From NCBI GenBank assembly GCA_016705575.1, contig JADIXX010000001.1, positions 682,001 through 746,000 of the forward strand: a DNA stretch of 64,000 nt, written 5' to 3'. The notes under the pieces were generated by a model that ran no database searches, was not told the origin of the DNA, and saw only the letters and a list, made by a program, of their open reading frames with translations. Within the stretch, counting starts at the first letter, position 1, and every line of letters starts with the position of its first letter. The translations under genes were made by a program, and so were the position numbers. Shown piece by piece: positions 55,684 through 63,679 of the stretch. The stretch is from Candidatus Aalborgicola defluviihabitans (GTDB taxonomy: Bacteria; Pseudomonadota; Gammaproteobacteria; Burkholderiales; Burkholderiaceae_C).

Positions 55684-56005
55684 AAGGTCTGAGTCAGATC
55701 ATGAGGGTTGGCGCCAACCATGCGTTGACCCTGGGTGCCGATTTTCGGTTTGGACGTCACTCGCCTCAAAAGTCTGGTTAGTCAATGACCGCTTATGGTC
55801 AGCGGAAATTGAAAGGCTTACGTCGCCTTTGGGGTCGAAAGCGAAAGACGGCCACTGGTCGTTATGGATAGCTATTCATAACGGACACCCGCCGTCGTCT
55901 ACTGCTGGCCGTTTTCCGACGGGCCAATGGCATCGCTGAAATCCCTGCCAGCGCCTACAATTCGGTTCGCGCATGCACCGCGCGGCATCAGCAAGGTCCG
56001 ACCCC
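55684..56005 (+). other. Intergenic region without gene
   Basis: About 320 bp. It contains a GACCGCTTATGGTCAGCGG hairpin-like stretch (about 55787-55806) of the kind seen in decayed accessory DNA of Betaproteobacteria; no gene supported. Confidence 0.35.
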
Positions 56006-56431
56006 ATGAGCTTCCTCCCCGTCAATTTCGACTCGTCCATCGACCCCACGGCCGATCAAGTGCGCGCATTGCGTGATGCCGGTCCCGACGGCCCGGTGGT
56101 GATGCTCAATCTTCTAAAGTTCCGCGTGCAAGCGAACTACCCCGCAGGGTCCCCCCACGCGCCCTGCTCGGGTGCCGAGGCCTACAGCAGATACCAGACA
56201 GCCTTCGTGGAAACCGTGGGCGACGTGAGTAGTGCCGAGGTGGTGTGGGAAGGGAAGATCGACAGGACCTTCATTGGCGATCCCAGCCTCGACTGGGACA
56301 AGTGCCTGCTGGTCCGCTACCCGAGCCGCCAGCACTTCCTCGCGATGATGGCCAACGCCGCGTATCGCGAGGCGCTCATCCATCGCTACGCAGGCCTCGA
56401 GCGCACCATCCTCTTGCAGATGCGGGGTTGA
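56006..56431 (+). CDS. DUF1330-type protein
   Basis: A 141-aa protein of the dimeric ferredoxin-like (ABM-like) fold with VVMLNLLKFR, AYSRYQTAFVETVG, and VRYPSRQHFLAMMANAAYREA, the pattern of DUF1330 proteins. Soluble; function unknown. ATG 56006 chosen over an upstream codon at 55973 because it gives MSFLPVNF. Confidence 0.85.
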   Translation: MSFLPVNFDSSIDPTADQVRALRDAGPDGPVVMLNLLKFRVQANYPAGSPHAPCSGAEAYSRYQTAFVETVGDVSSAEVVWEGKIDRTFIGDPSLDWDKCLLVRYPSRQHFLAMMANAAYREALIHRYAGLERTILLQMRG

Positions 56432-56819
56432 CGACTGGGCCTGCGGGAAAGGAGGCGTGGCAGAGCCTGATCCTCGCGTCGGGACAGGTTGCCCCTGGAA
56501 GACGCGATCCGCATAGCTTCTGCTGGGACGTAGATCTCGGCTAACAGCTGCGATCCAGAGTTCAGCGCTGGGAAAGTCAGCTTTTCGGCGCCCCATCTGG
56601 CCCGGCGGATGTCAGCAATGGGTCGGAAGCGGGCTCAGATGACGCCGAACTGACGAACCGCTAACGCAGCATTCCAGTCATCGAGGCTGCCATGAGGACA
56701 CACAATTCAAGTGCCCGTGGCCTTTCGCGGATGCTGCGGCGGCGTCATGTTGCATGATGAGGGCGACCGCCAGATTCGCAGTCCTATTCCCATTGGCACC
56801 ACACTACAAAGGATCTTCC
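56432..56819 (+). other. Intergenic region without gene
   Basis: About 390 bp between the DUF1330 and VOC genes. No coding frame, RNA or clear repeat is supported. Sequence resembling degraded mobile DNA. Confidence 0.35.
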
Positions 56820-57233
56820 ATGCCATCCATTTTTCACCTGGCCTTTCACGTGCACGACCTGGATGCCTCTCGCCACTTCTATGGCACGGTGTTGGGCTGC
56901 GGCGAGGGCCGCAGCACCGACACCTGGGTTGATTTCGATTTTTTTGGTCACCAGATCTCACTGCACCTGGGCACGCCCTTCGCTACCACCAACACCGGCA
57001 AAGTGGGAGAGCACATGGTGCCCATGCCGCACCTGGGTGTGATCTTACAGATGGCGCAATGGCAAGCGCTGGCGGACCGGCTGACCGAAAACAACGTGGC
57101 GTTTGTTTTGCCCCCCGGTATACGTTTTGCGGGGCAACCCGGAGAGCAAGCCACCATGTTTTTTTGCGACCCATCGGGCAACCCGATTGAAGTCAAAGGT
57201 TTTGCCGATTTGGACACTGTTTTTGCGCACTAA
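56820..57233 (+). CDS. VOC-family (glyoxalase/dioxygenase-fold) protein
   Basis: A 137-aa vicinal-oxygen-chelate protein: HLAFHVHDLDASRHFYGTVL and FFCDPSGNPIEVKGF are the two halves with metal His (FHLAFH) and Glu (PIEVKG) residues. Substrate unknown. ATG 56820; last gene of the cargo before the second tRNA fragment. Confidence 0.88.
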   Translation: MPSIFHLAFHVHDLDASRHFYGTVLGCGEGRSTDTWVDFDFFGHQISLHLGTPFATTNTGKVGEHMVPMPHLGVILQMAQWQALADRLTENNVAFVLPPGIRFAGQPGEQATMFFCDPSGNPIEVKGFADLDTVFAH

Positions 57234-57421
57234 ATGGGTCTGCGCAGCCCACAACTACCGCGCCCTACCCGATAGCCGAGGCGCTCCAAACCGATCTGCC
57301 CAGACGCCGAGGCCGGCAATTGCAGCAATCAACACCGCAATCGCCGAGGCCATGACCGCACTGCCGAGTCCCGGCATGTTTTGCAGCCAGGGCAGCGCCA
57401 AGTACGTTTTTGTCGCGCCAC

Positions 57422-57457
57422 AAAAAAAAAAGACTCAGCCATTTGGCTAAGTCTTTG
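57422..57457 (-). terminator. Terminator after tRNA-Lys fragment copy 2
   Basis: On the minus strand, AGACTTAGCCA and TGGCTGAGTCT form an 11-bp stem followed by a run of Ts (ten A on the plus strand, 57422-57431). It lies just beyond the tRNA 3' end, so the fragment carries its own terminator. Confidence 0.85.
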
Positions 57458-57464
57458 ATTCAAC

Positions 57465-57510
57465 TGGTGGGAACTGAGAGATTCGAACTCTCGACCTACG
57501 GATTAAGAGT
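57465..57510 (-). pseudogene. tRNA-Lys 3' fragment, att site copy 2
   Basis: The 46-nt 3' part of tRNA-Lys(CTT) on the minus strand, from the anticodon loop to CCA, identical to copy 1 except one base (CGG versus CAG). It lies 155 bp before the integrase gene. The 5' half is absent, so the intact tRNA gene must be elsewhere, probably to the right of the window. Confidence 0.9.
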
Positions 57511-57665
57511 TCCAGGGTCTAAATGGACCTTCGGATTTATTGAGCTTAATTATCCTGTACTTAGCTCTATAAACGGGCTATCATGACCTTAACAGTTACC
57601 GCCCTATTCAAATCAAATCTTACCCTTAATGCTAGCCTGGTGCTAGCCCGAACAGGAGACCCATT

Positions 57666-59018
57666 GTGGAGAATCGTTTTCGATTTACCAAGACTTCATT
57701 GGCGAGACTCCCCTCCCCTGCTGCGGGTGTCCGTGCAACCTTCTACGACCAGGACGTTAGCAAACTGGCCATACGTGTGACATCAACCGGAACCAAAACC
57801 TTCTACGTCATCAAACGGGTAGGACCAGACATGGTTTGGTTCAAGCTGGGTAGTTTTCCAGAAATGACAGTTGAGCAGGCACGTTTAGCTGCGGACGTGG
57901 CGCTGGGTGGGTTTGCAGGGAAGGAAAATCCAGCAGAAGTTCGTCGTAGCATTAAGGGAATGCCTACTGTTTCGGAGTTCTTCATCGAGTATGGCAAGCG
58001 CCACGGACAGAAGAAGCGGTCCTGGCGGGACGACCAGCAGCGGTTCCGCGACTACCTCAAAGATCCATTGGGCAGCCGCAAGCTTTCACTTGTCACCAGA
58101 GAAATGGTGGGCCGCATCCTTTCGGACATGGAACGTGACGACAAAGCTGGAGCCACCGTTAACAATGTGCGGGCGCTGGCCTCAGCCCTTTTTGGCAAGG
58201 CCATCGAATGGGGCTATGTCACTGAAAACCCGGTCCGTGGCATCAAGACCAGAAAGACAGTCAAGAGAGATCGATTTATGCTGGGGCATGAGTTGCCTCG
58301 CTTCTTTGCTGCTTTGGCAGATGAACCCAACACGACAATCCGTGACTATCTATTGTTGTCGCTACTCACAGGTGCCCGCCGAGCCAACGTACTCGAAATG
58401 CGCTGGGCAGAAGTCGATCTAACTGAGGCCACATGGCGCATACCGCGTACCAAGAACGACGATCCTCAGAACGTCACTCTGAGCCCGGAAGCCGTCATGC
58501 TGCTGGAGCAGCGCAAGGTGCTTGCCAGTAAATCGGCATATGTGTTTCCGGGAACTGGCGCAAGTGGTCATTTGGTGGAGCCAAAAAAAGGGTGGAAGCG
58601 CATCTTTGACCGTGATGAACTAAACCAACTTGAGTTGCTTATCCAACCGAAAAACCCGAAATCACCTAAGACCAACGTCCGTCTAAATATGTCCGAAGCC
58701 GCTCTTGAAAAGCTGTTGATTGAGACGCGGGCACAGGCGGTCAAGCTGGGGATTGATGTTGAGAGCGCGCGAATGGCCAACCTTCGAATTCACGATCTGC
58801 GCCGCACACTTGGTAGTTGGCAGGCAAAAACTGGGGCAAGTATGGCCATCATTGGAAAAAGCCTAAACCACAAGAATCAGGCCACAACGGCGATTTATGC
58901 TCGGCTTGACCTTGACCCAGTACGGCAGTCCGTCAACACCGCGACAACGGCAATGATGGAAGCGGGCGGCATGAAGGAAAAGGTCGAGGTTGTTCGGTTG
59001 CAGACAGTACGAAATTAA
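57666..59018 (+). CDS. Tyrosine-type site-specific integrase
   Basis: A 450-aa recombinase with a DUF4102-like N-terminal arm-binding domain, a core-binding domain (PTVSEFFIEYGKRHG) and a catalytic domain. Visible catalytic residues: Arg in TGARRANVLEM, HDLRRTLGSW (H-x-x-R), the His of LNHKNQATT and the Tyr of AIYARLDL. GTG 57666 is preceded by AGGAG at 57654-57658. It is transcribed away from the tRNA fragment, the usual island arrangement. Confidence 0.95.
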   Translation: MENRFRFTKTSLARLPSPAAGVRATFYDQDVSKLAIRVTSTGTKTFYVIKRVGPDMVWFKLGSFPEMTVEQARLAADVALGGFAGKENPAEVRRSIKGMPTVSEFFIEYGKRHGQKKRSWRDDQQRFRDYLKDPLGSRKLSLVTREMVGRILSDMERDDKAGATVNNVRALASALFGKAIEWGYVTENPVRGIKTRKTVKRDRFMLGHELPRFFAALADEPNTTIRDYLLLSLLTGARRANVLEMRWAEVDLTEATWRIPRTKNDDPQNVTLSPEAVMLLEQRKVLASKSAYVFPGTGASGHLVEPKKGWKRIFDRDELNQLELLIQPKNPKSPKTNVRLNMSEAALEKLLIETRAQAVKLGIDVESARMANLRIHDLRRTLGSWQAKTGASMAIIGKSLNHKNQATTAIYARLDLDPVRQSVNTATTAMMEAGGMKEKVEVVRLQTVRN

Positions 59019-59113
59019 ACTATTCGCGCTAATTTTTCGCGATCGTCAAAAAATATTGTTTACCCAAAGCAGACAGGTCGAGCACCGCATTTTTTGGGAA
59101 GAAATGGAGCGAG

Positions 59114-60058
59114 ATGAGTAAATTGTTCAAATTGAGGCGCTGGGTGACGCTGTCTGATGCTGCTAAGTATTTAGAGGGCGCCTTCACCGAGACTGTTAGC
59201 GAAGCGGATATCCTCCAGCTTGCACTTGATGGGCAGTTAAAGCTTTCAGTCAATTTCGTAAATCCAGTCGAAGTTTTGCTCGGTACGTTGACACCTAAGA
59301 CTGAAATACCCTACGAGACGGTGCTGGGCAAAAATGGCCAACATTTCCGTCGATACATTTCAATGCAGCATCAAGCAGAGGACGGGGAAATTTACCTTTT
59401 CGATAAGAATGATCCGATTTACACGCTTCGTGGGGTTTGTGACCTTACATTGGATGACCGTTCTCGACTGAAAATTGAACGTCGCTATCACAGTGCTGTT
59501 GGTGGGCCTCTATTAGCTGATATAGAGGAGGATGGAGCAATGCTCCAAGTAGAAGATCAACAACTCTGCAGTTTTGAAATGCAGTTTGAAGAGCCAAATG
59601 ACCTTGAAAATTTCGGAGGACTCGAAACGCCTGAATTTCTCATAAAAGCAATGGCTGAGAGTGGTTTGAAGTCCGATGAATTGTTGGATTTTTTCCAAAA
59701 GCGCCTGCGCCTAATGAGGCGAACTTCTAAGTATTGCTACTTGAAACATATTCCAGATGATTGCTCGTACGTGATACGCCAAAATTCACTAACTGACTTC
59801 ATTAATTTGGTGAATGGGTCTTTAAACAATGAGAATAAGCCACTATCCACTACCGAGCGGAACACTCTGCTAAAGCTCGTGATCGGAATGGCAGTGAAGG
59901 GCTACCGCTATGACCCGGCGGCATCAAAAAACGCAGCAACAAAAGAGATAGCTGACGATCTTGCCGGGCTGGGAATCACCATCACCGATGACACGGTGCG
60001 CAAGTATTTGAAACAGGCGGCTGATGCCGTATTGCCCGCAAAGCCACGCCAGTCATAG
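59114..60058 (+). CDS. Mobile-element protein with N- and C-terminal HTH-like regions
   Basis: A 314-aa protein common on genomic islands but unnamed. The N-terminus (RRWVTLSDAAKYLEGAFTE) resembles a winged/HTH DNA-binding region and the C-terminus (NAATKEIADDLAGLGITITD) another helix-turn-helix-like motif; the middle is not recognised. Possible regulator of the element. ATG 59114. Confidence 0.7.
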   Translation: MSKLFKLRRWVTLSDAAKYLEGAFTETVSEADILQLALDGQLKLSVNFVNPVEVLLGTLTPKTEIPYETVLGKNGQHFRRYISMQHQAEDGEIYLFDKNDPIYTLRGVCDLTLDDRSRLKIERRYHSAVGGPLLADIEEDGAMLQVEDQQLCSFEMQFEEPNDLENFGGLETPEFLIKAMAESGLKSDELLDFFQKRLRLMRRTSKYCYLKHIPDDCSYVIRQNSLTDFINLVNGSLNNENKPLSTTERNTLLKLVIGMAVKGYRYDPAASKNAATKEIADDLAGLGITITDDTVRKYLKQAADAVLPAKPRQS

Positions 60059-60059
60059 C

Positions 60060-60174
60060 GGCAAACCGAATTCGGTAATGGCAAACCGAATTCAGTCACA
60101 GAACGCTTCGCTTTCCAGAAACTCGCTTTCATTCCTGCAACGCAATCCAGCAAAGCGGGTCTCTATGAAAGCGA
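60060..60174 (+). promoter_or_regulatory. Direct and inverted repeats upstream of the excisionase gene
   Basis: GGCAAACCGAATTC occurs at 60060 and 60080, a 20-bp spacing (two helical turns). A perfect 10-bp inverted repeat TCGCTTTCAT (60123-60132) / ATGAAAGCGA (60165-60174) follows, its right arm ending four bases before the excisionase start. These look like operator or excisionase binding sites. Confidence 0.5.
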
Positions 60175-60177
60175 ATC

Positions 60178-60396
60178 ATGACTCTTCAAACCATCGTTAA
60201 AGCCAGCAAGGAGCTGCTCGATGACAAGGCTGCTGCGGCTGTGTTGGACGTTACGCCGGGCACCCTGTCCGTGTGGCGCTCCACTGGTCGCTATGCACTG
60301 CCATTCTTGAAAGTCGGTCGCAAGGTGCGCTACCGGCATGCTGATCTGCTGGCTTGGCTGGACAAGCGCACACGCTCTACTGGCGCAACGCAGTGA
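60178..60396 (+). CDS. Excisionase/AlpA-like HTH protein
   Basis: A 72-aa protein with a MerR-like winged helix: LLDDKAAAAVLDVTPGTLSV WRSTG region, then LPFLKVGRKVRYRHADLLAW, the pattern of excisionases (HTH_17). Likely directs excision and regulates the integrase. ATG 60178. Confidence 0.88.
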   Translation: MTLQTIVKASKELLDDKAAAAVLDVTPGTLSVWRSTGRYALPFLKVGRKVRYRHADLLAWLDKRTRSTGATQ

Positions 60397-60399
60397 GGC

Positions 60400-60669
60400 T
60401 TGGCCGTGACCGACACCACCATTGAAAAAGCCCTCGTCGCTTGCAACACCGAAGGCTTTGGTACCGACACTATCAAGGCAGATTCTGCCACCGACGCCCA
60501 GTACAGTAAAGCCGTCGCCACTCAGATTGCGGTACTGGCCCTGGTTGGTCATGCTGTGCACCCATTGCGCTGCGGTGACTTCCTGGTGTGCAAGTACGGC
60601 TACAGCCACTACGCCCAGGACTTTGATGCACTGCAATCATTCGCCCGCAAATTGGGAGTGAACGAATGA
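60400..60669 (+). CDS. Small element protein, 89 aa
   Basis: No family recognised. Soluble, starts TTG 60400 (or GTG 60406) three bases after the excisionase stop and overlaps the primase start by ATGA, so it is part of the element operon. A CGDFLVCKYGYSHY segment is the most distinctive. Confidence 0.65.
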   Translation: MAVTDTTIEKALVACNTEGFGTDTIKADSATDAQYSKAVATQIAVLALVGHAVHPLRCGDFLVCKYGYSHYAQDFDALQSFARKLGVNE

Positions 60670-63122
60670 GTGACATCATCAACCAATTCCGCGATGCCAT
60701 TGCAGCGGCTGGCCTGACTCCACCCGACGAAATCATTGACGACGGCAAGATTCACCGGTTCAGCTCCAACGGCAAACCGCGTGACGAATCCGGCTGGTAT
60801 GTTCTGCACAGCGATGGTGTGGCGGCTGGTGCGTTTGGTGACTGGCGCGAGGGCTTTACGCAAAACTGGTGCAGCAAGTCCAACACCGAAATGACCCAGG
60901 TAGACCGGGAAAGCCACCAGAACCGCGTGCAGGCCATGAAAGCGCAGCGCGACAGCGAGCAGGCGCAACGCAATGAATCAGCGGCCCTGGAGGCTTCCCG
61001 CCGGGTCAATGCGGCGACCGTCTGCACCCAGCACCCCTACCTGGATGCCAAGGGTGTGAAACCCTATGGCGTGAAGGTTGAGATGGACGGGACGCTCCTA
61101 GTGCCCATGCGCGACGACGGCAAGTTGTGGAATGTGGAGCGCATCAACTTAACAGATTTCAAGGACAAGCGGGGGCTGTCTGGTGGGCGGCGCACTGGTT
61201 GCTATCACGCCATCGGCGGCAAGCCCAAGAACAGACTGATCGTTGGATCGGGCTATGCAACTTGCGCCAGCATCCATGAAGCGACGGGTGACGCGGTTGC
61301 TGTGGCCTTCAATGATGGAAACCTGGGTGCAGTGGCCGGAACGATGCGCTTCAAGTTTCCTGATCTTCAAATCATCGTGGCGGCAGACGACGACTATCAA
61401 AATGCCGTCAACGGTGGTGTCGAGCACGCACGCGCGGCAGCACTGGCCATCGGAGGCTATCTTGCAGTCCCTGACTTCGGAGCCAATAGGCCAGAAAAGG
61501 CGACTGATTTCAACGACCTGCACCAGATTGCGGGGCTGGATGCGGTCAAACGCGGTATTGATGCTGCTATACCTTTAATAGCTGTTGACTATACTAATAC
61601 GCGCGCAAAAGGCAAAAGCGAAACATGGCCAGTTCCAGCGCCACTACCGGATGCGTTGCCGCCCGTAATGGCGTTCAACTACTCACTATTGCCGGATTCA
61701 ATGCGTCCGTGGGTGGCTGATATGGCAGAACGGATGCAATGTCCACCTGATTTTTTGGCTGCGGGCGTGATGGTGGCTATATCTGGGCTTGTCGGTGCGC
61801 GTGTTGTGATCCAGCCCAAGGCGCGGGATAACTGGCTGGTCACCCCAAATTTGTGGGGAGCCATCATAGGCAGGCCTGGGGCCATGAAAAGCCCGGCCTT
61901 GAATGAAGTGCTGAAACCACTCAAGCGCATCGAAGCAAAGAAGCGCGAAGCCTATCAAGCTCAATGCGGGGAATGGGAAGTGTCCCAGCGGCTGCGCAAG
62001 CTGCAAGATGCGGCCAGTGAAACCAGGGCCAAAGCCACACTCAAGAAGAGCAACGACGTAGAGGCAGCGCGTGAGCTGCTACGGGCAGCGGACCTTGAAC
62101 CCGAGCCGATCCCTGAGCGCTTGATCGTGAATGACACCACGATTGAAGCCCTGGGCGAAATAATGCGGGTCAATCCGTGGGGGCTGTTGGTAGAACGTGA
62201 CGAAATTTATGGGCTACTCAAGAGCATGGATCGCGAGGGCAAAGAAGGCGACCGGGCTTTTTACCTGACGGCGTATGACGGTGACAAGTCCTACACCGTG
62301 GATAGGATCATGCGCGGCTTGAACTTGCACATTCCCAGGCTGTGCGCGGCAATGATCGGCGGCATTCAGCCGGGCCGGTTGTCAGAGTATGTGCGCGGCG
62401 CAATGGCCGGGGGCGGTGCAGACGATGGCCTGATTCAACGGTTTCAAATGGCCGTGTGGCCCGACAGTTCCCCCGAATGGCAGGATGTTGACGAGTGGCC
62501 AGACACCCCGGCACGACAGGCCGCGAATGCGGTCTTTGATCGACTGGAGGCATTACCCACACCCGAAGGTGACGCGCCCGTGTGGAGGTTTGATGATGCG
62601 GCGCAAGCTCTATTCAGAGAATGGCGCACTGAACTAGAACTGCGCTTGCGCAGCGACACCCTGCACCCCGTGATGGAAGCGCACTTGTCAAAAAACCGCA
62701 AAACGATTCCGGCACTGGCGCTGCTATTTGCCCTGATCGACACGCCCGAGGCGGGGCAGGTGTGCGAGCCTGAGCTGATTCGGGCGCTGGGCTGGGCCGA
62801 ATATCTGGAAACCCATGCCACGCGCATCTATGCCGCTGGCATCAAGCCGGAGATTGAGGGCGCGGCGTTGCTACTCAAGCGCATCAGGGCCGGTGCAATG
62901 GTTGACAAGGACGGTGTGATCGCAAAAACCTTCACAACGCGGGACGTTTACCGCAAGGGTTGGCAGGGGCTCGGCGATGTGGACGCGGTGCGCGGTGCGG
63001 CTGATATGTTGGTCGAGTATGACTGGTTGCGCCGTGAGCTGGTTCCCGGCAGTGCAGCGGGTGGCAGACCGTCGGAGCAGTACCGCATCAATCCGGCGGT
63101 GCTGGGCGGGGGTAAAGCATGA
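60666..63122 (+). CDS. TOPRIM-DUF3987 primase/helicase
   Basis: An 818-aa replication protein. The N-terminal ~300 residues have a CHC2-less TOPRIM primase domain (LIVGSGYATCASIHEAT, IIVAADDDYQNA with the acidic DxD, and ATDFNDLHQ). The C-terminal ~500 residues are DUF3987, a P-loop helicase-like domain with GAIIGRPGAMKSPAL (Walker A-like). It probably starts element replication. A copy of the dispersed repeat (61566-61620) sits in the linker (IPLIAVDYTNTRAKGK). Confidence 0.9.
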   Translation: MSDIINQFRDAIAAAGLTPPDEIIDDGKIHRFSSNGKPRDESGWYVLHSDGVAAGAFGDWREGFTQNWCSKSNTEMTQVDRESHQNRVQAMKAQRDSEQAQRNESAALEASRRVNAATVCTQHPYLDAKGVKPYGVKVEMDGTLLVPMRDDGKLWNVERINLTDFKDKRGLSGGRRTGCYHAIGGKPKNRLIVGSGYATCASIHEATGDAVAVAFNDGNLGAVAGTMRFKFPDLQIIVAADDDYQNAVNGGVEHARAAALAIGGYLAVPDFGANRPEKATDFNDLHQIAGLDAVKRGIDAAIPLIAVDYTNTRAKGKSETWPVPAPLPDALPPVMAFNYSLLPDSMRPWVADMAERMQCPPDFLAAGVMVAISGLVGARVVIQPKARDNWLVTPNLWGAIIGRPGAMKSPALNEVLKPLKRIEAKKREAYQAQCGEWEVSQRLRKLQDAASETRAKATLKKSNDVEAARELLRAADLEPEPIPERLIVNDTTIEALGEIMRVNPWGLLVERDEIYGLLKSMDREGKEGDRAFYLTAYDGDKSYTVDRIMRGLNLHIPRLCAAMIGGIQPGRLSEYVRGAMAGGGADDGLIQRFQMAVWPDSSPEWQDVDEWPDTPARQAANAVFDRLEALPTPEGDAPVWRFDDAAQALFREWRTELELRLRSDTLHPVMEAHLSKNRKTIPALALLFALIDTPEAGQVCEPELIRALGWAEYLETHATRIYAAGIKPEIEGAALLLKRIRAGAMVDKDGVIAKTFTTRDVYRKGWQGLGDVDAVRGAADMLVEYDWLRRELVPGSAAGGRPSEQYRINPAVLGGGKA
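61566..61620 (+). repeat. Protein-embedded dispersed repeat, copy 7 (in element primase)
   Basis: GCTATA, then 27 nt with TAATAGCTG, then ACGCGCGCAAAAGGC. It lies sense to the primase gene and is read as IPLIAVDYTNTRAKGKS, in the linker between the TOPRIM and DUF3987 domains. The tail has diverged most. Confidence 0.6.
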
Positions 63123-63679
63123 GCTGGCGCGACAAGGTGCAGGCCATGCGAGAGGGCGCAAATTCTGAAATAGTGCCCACCCCCGTACCGCCAAAACTAC
63201 CAAAACCGGGTTTTGTCGGTTCTGTCAGTACCCTACCCCTGCAAATTTCAGAAAAAAAGGAAGCGGCGAACGATTCACCACCCTTGCAGGCCGCACACCT
63301 GGAGCCTGATATTGAGCCCGACCGCTGGTGCTATCCGCACAGCACCGCCATGAACACGGTGGAGATCGACATCTTTACGGCGCGGCTGTCACGGTTCACC
63401 GGCAAGGGCTTATCCATTGCCGGCGGCGAAGGTTTGGCCGACAAGCTGGTCAGCCGCGATCGTGAGCAGGACGACCGGCATTCGTGTTTTGAATGCGCCC
63501 ATCTTGCAGGCGCTGGTGGCTGGCGATGCGGCAACTGGCAGGCCGCCGGCGTCGCTATTCAGTCGCGTGATGCGCAACTGCCTGCCGATCTGGTGGTGCA
63601 GCTACAGCGATGCGACGGATTCACTGCCCAACTTGTCTCAACACCAAAAGGACCTAGCGATGACCATGACCACCACTGA
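63119..63679 (+). CDS. Element protein with Cys-rich C-terminus
   Basis: A 186-aa protein with a Pro-rich disordered N-terminus and, near the C-terminus, HSCFECAH, WRCGNW and LQRCDGF: four Cys in a zinc-ribbon-like spacing. Family unknown. Overlaps the primase stop by ATGA and the next gene by 20 bp. Confidence 0.65.
   Translation: MSWRDKVQAMREGANSEIVPTPVPPKLPKPGFVGSVSTLPLQISEKKEAANDSPPLQAAHLEPDIEPDRWCYPHSTAMNTVEIDIFTARLSRFTGKGLSIAGGEGLADKLVSRDREQDDRHSCFECAHLAGAGGWRCGNWQAAGVAIQSRDAQLPADLVVQLQRCDGFTAQLVSTPKGPSDDHDHH

Noticed and set aside
57421..57457. Poly-A run as an insertion-sequence end
   Set aside because: It is the T run of a minus-strand terminator following the tRNA fragment.
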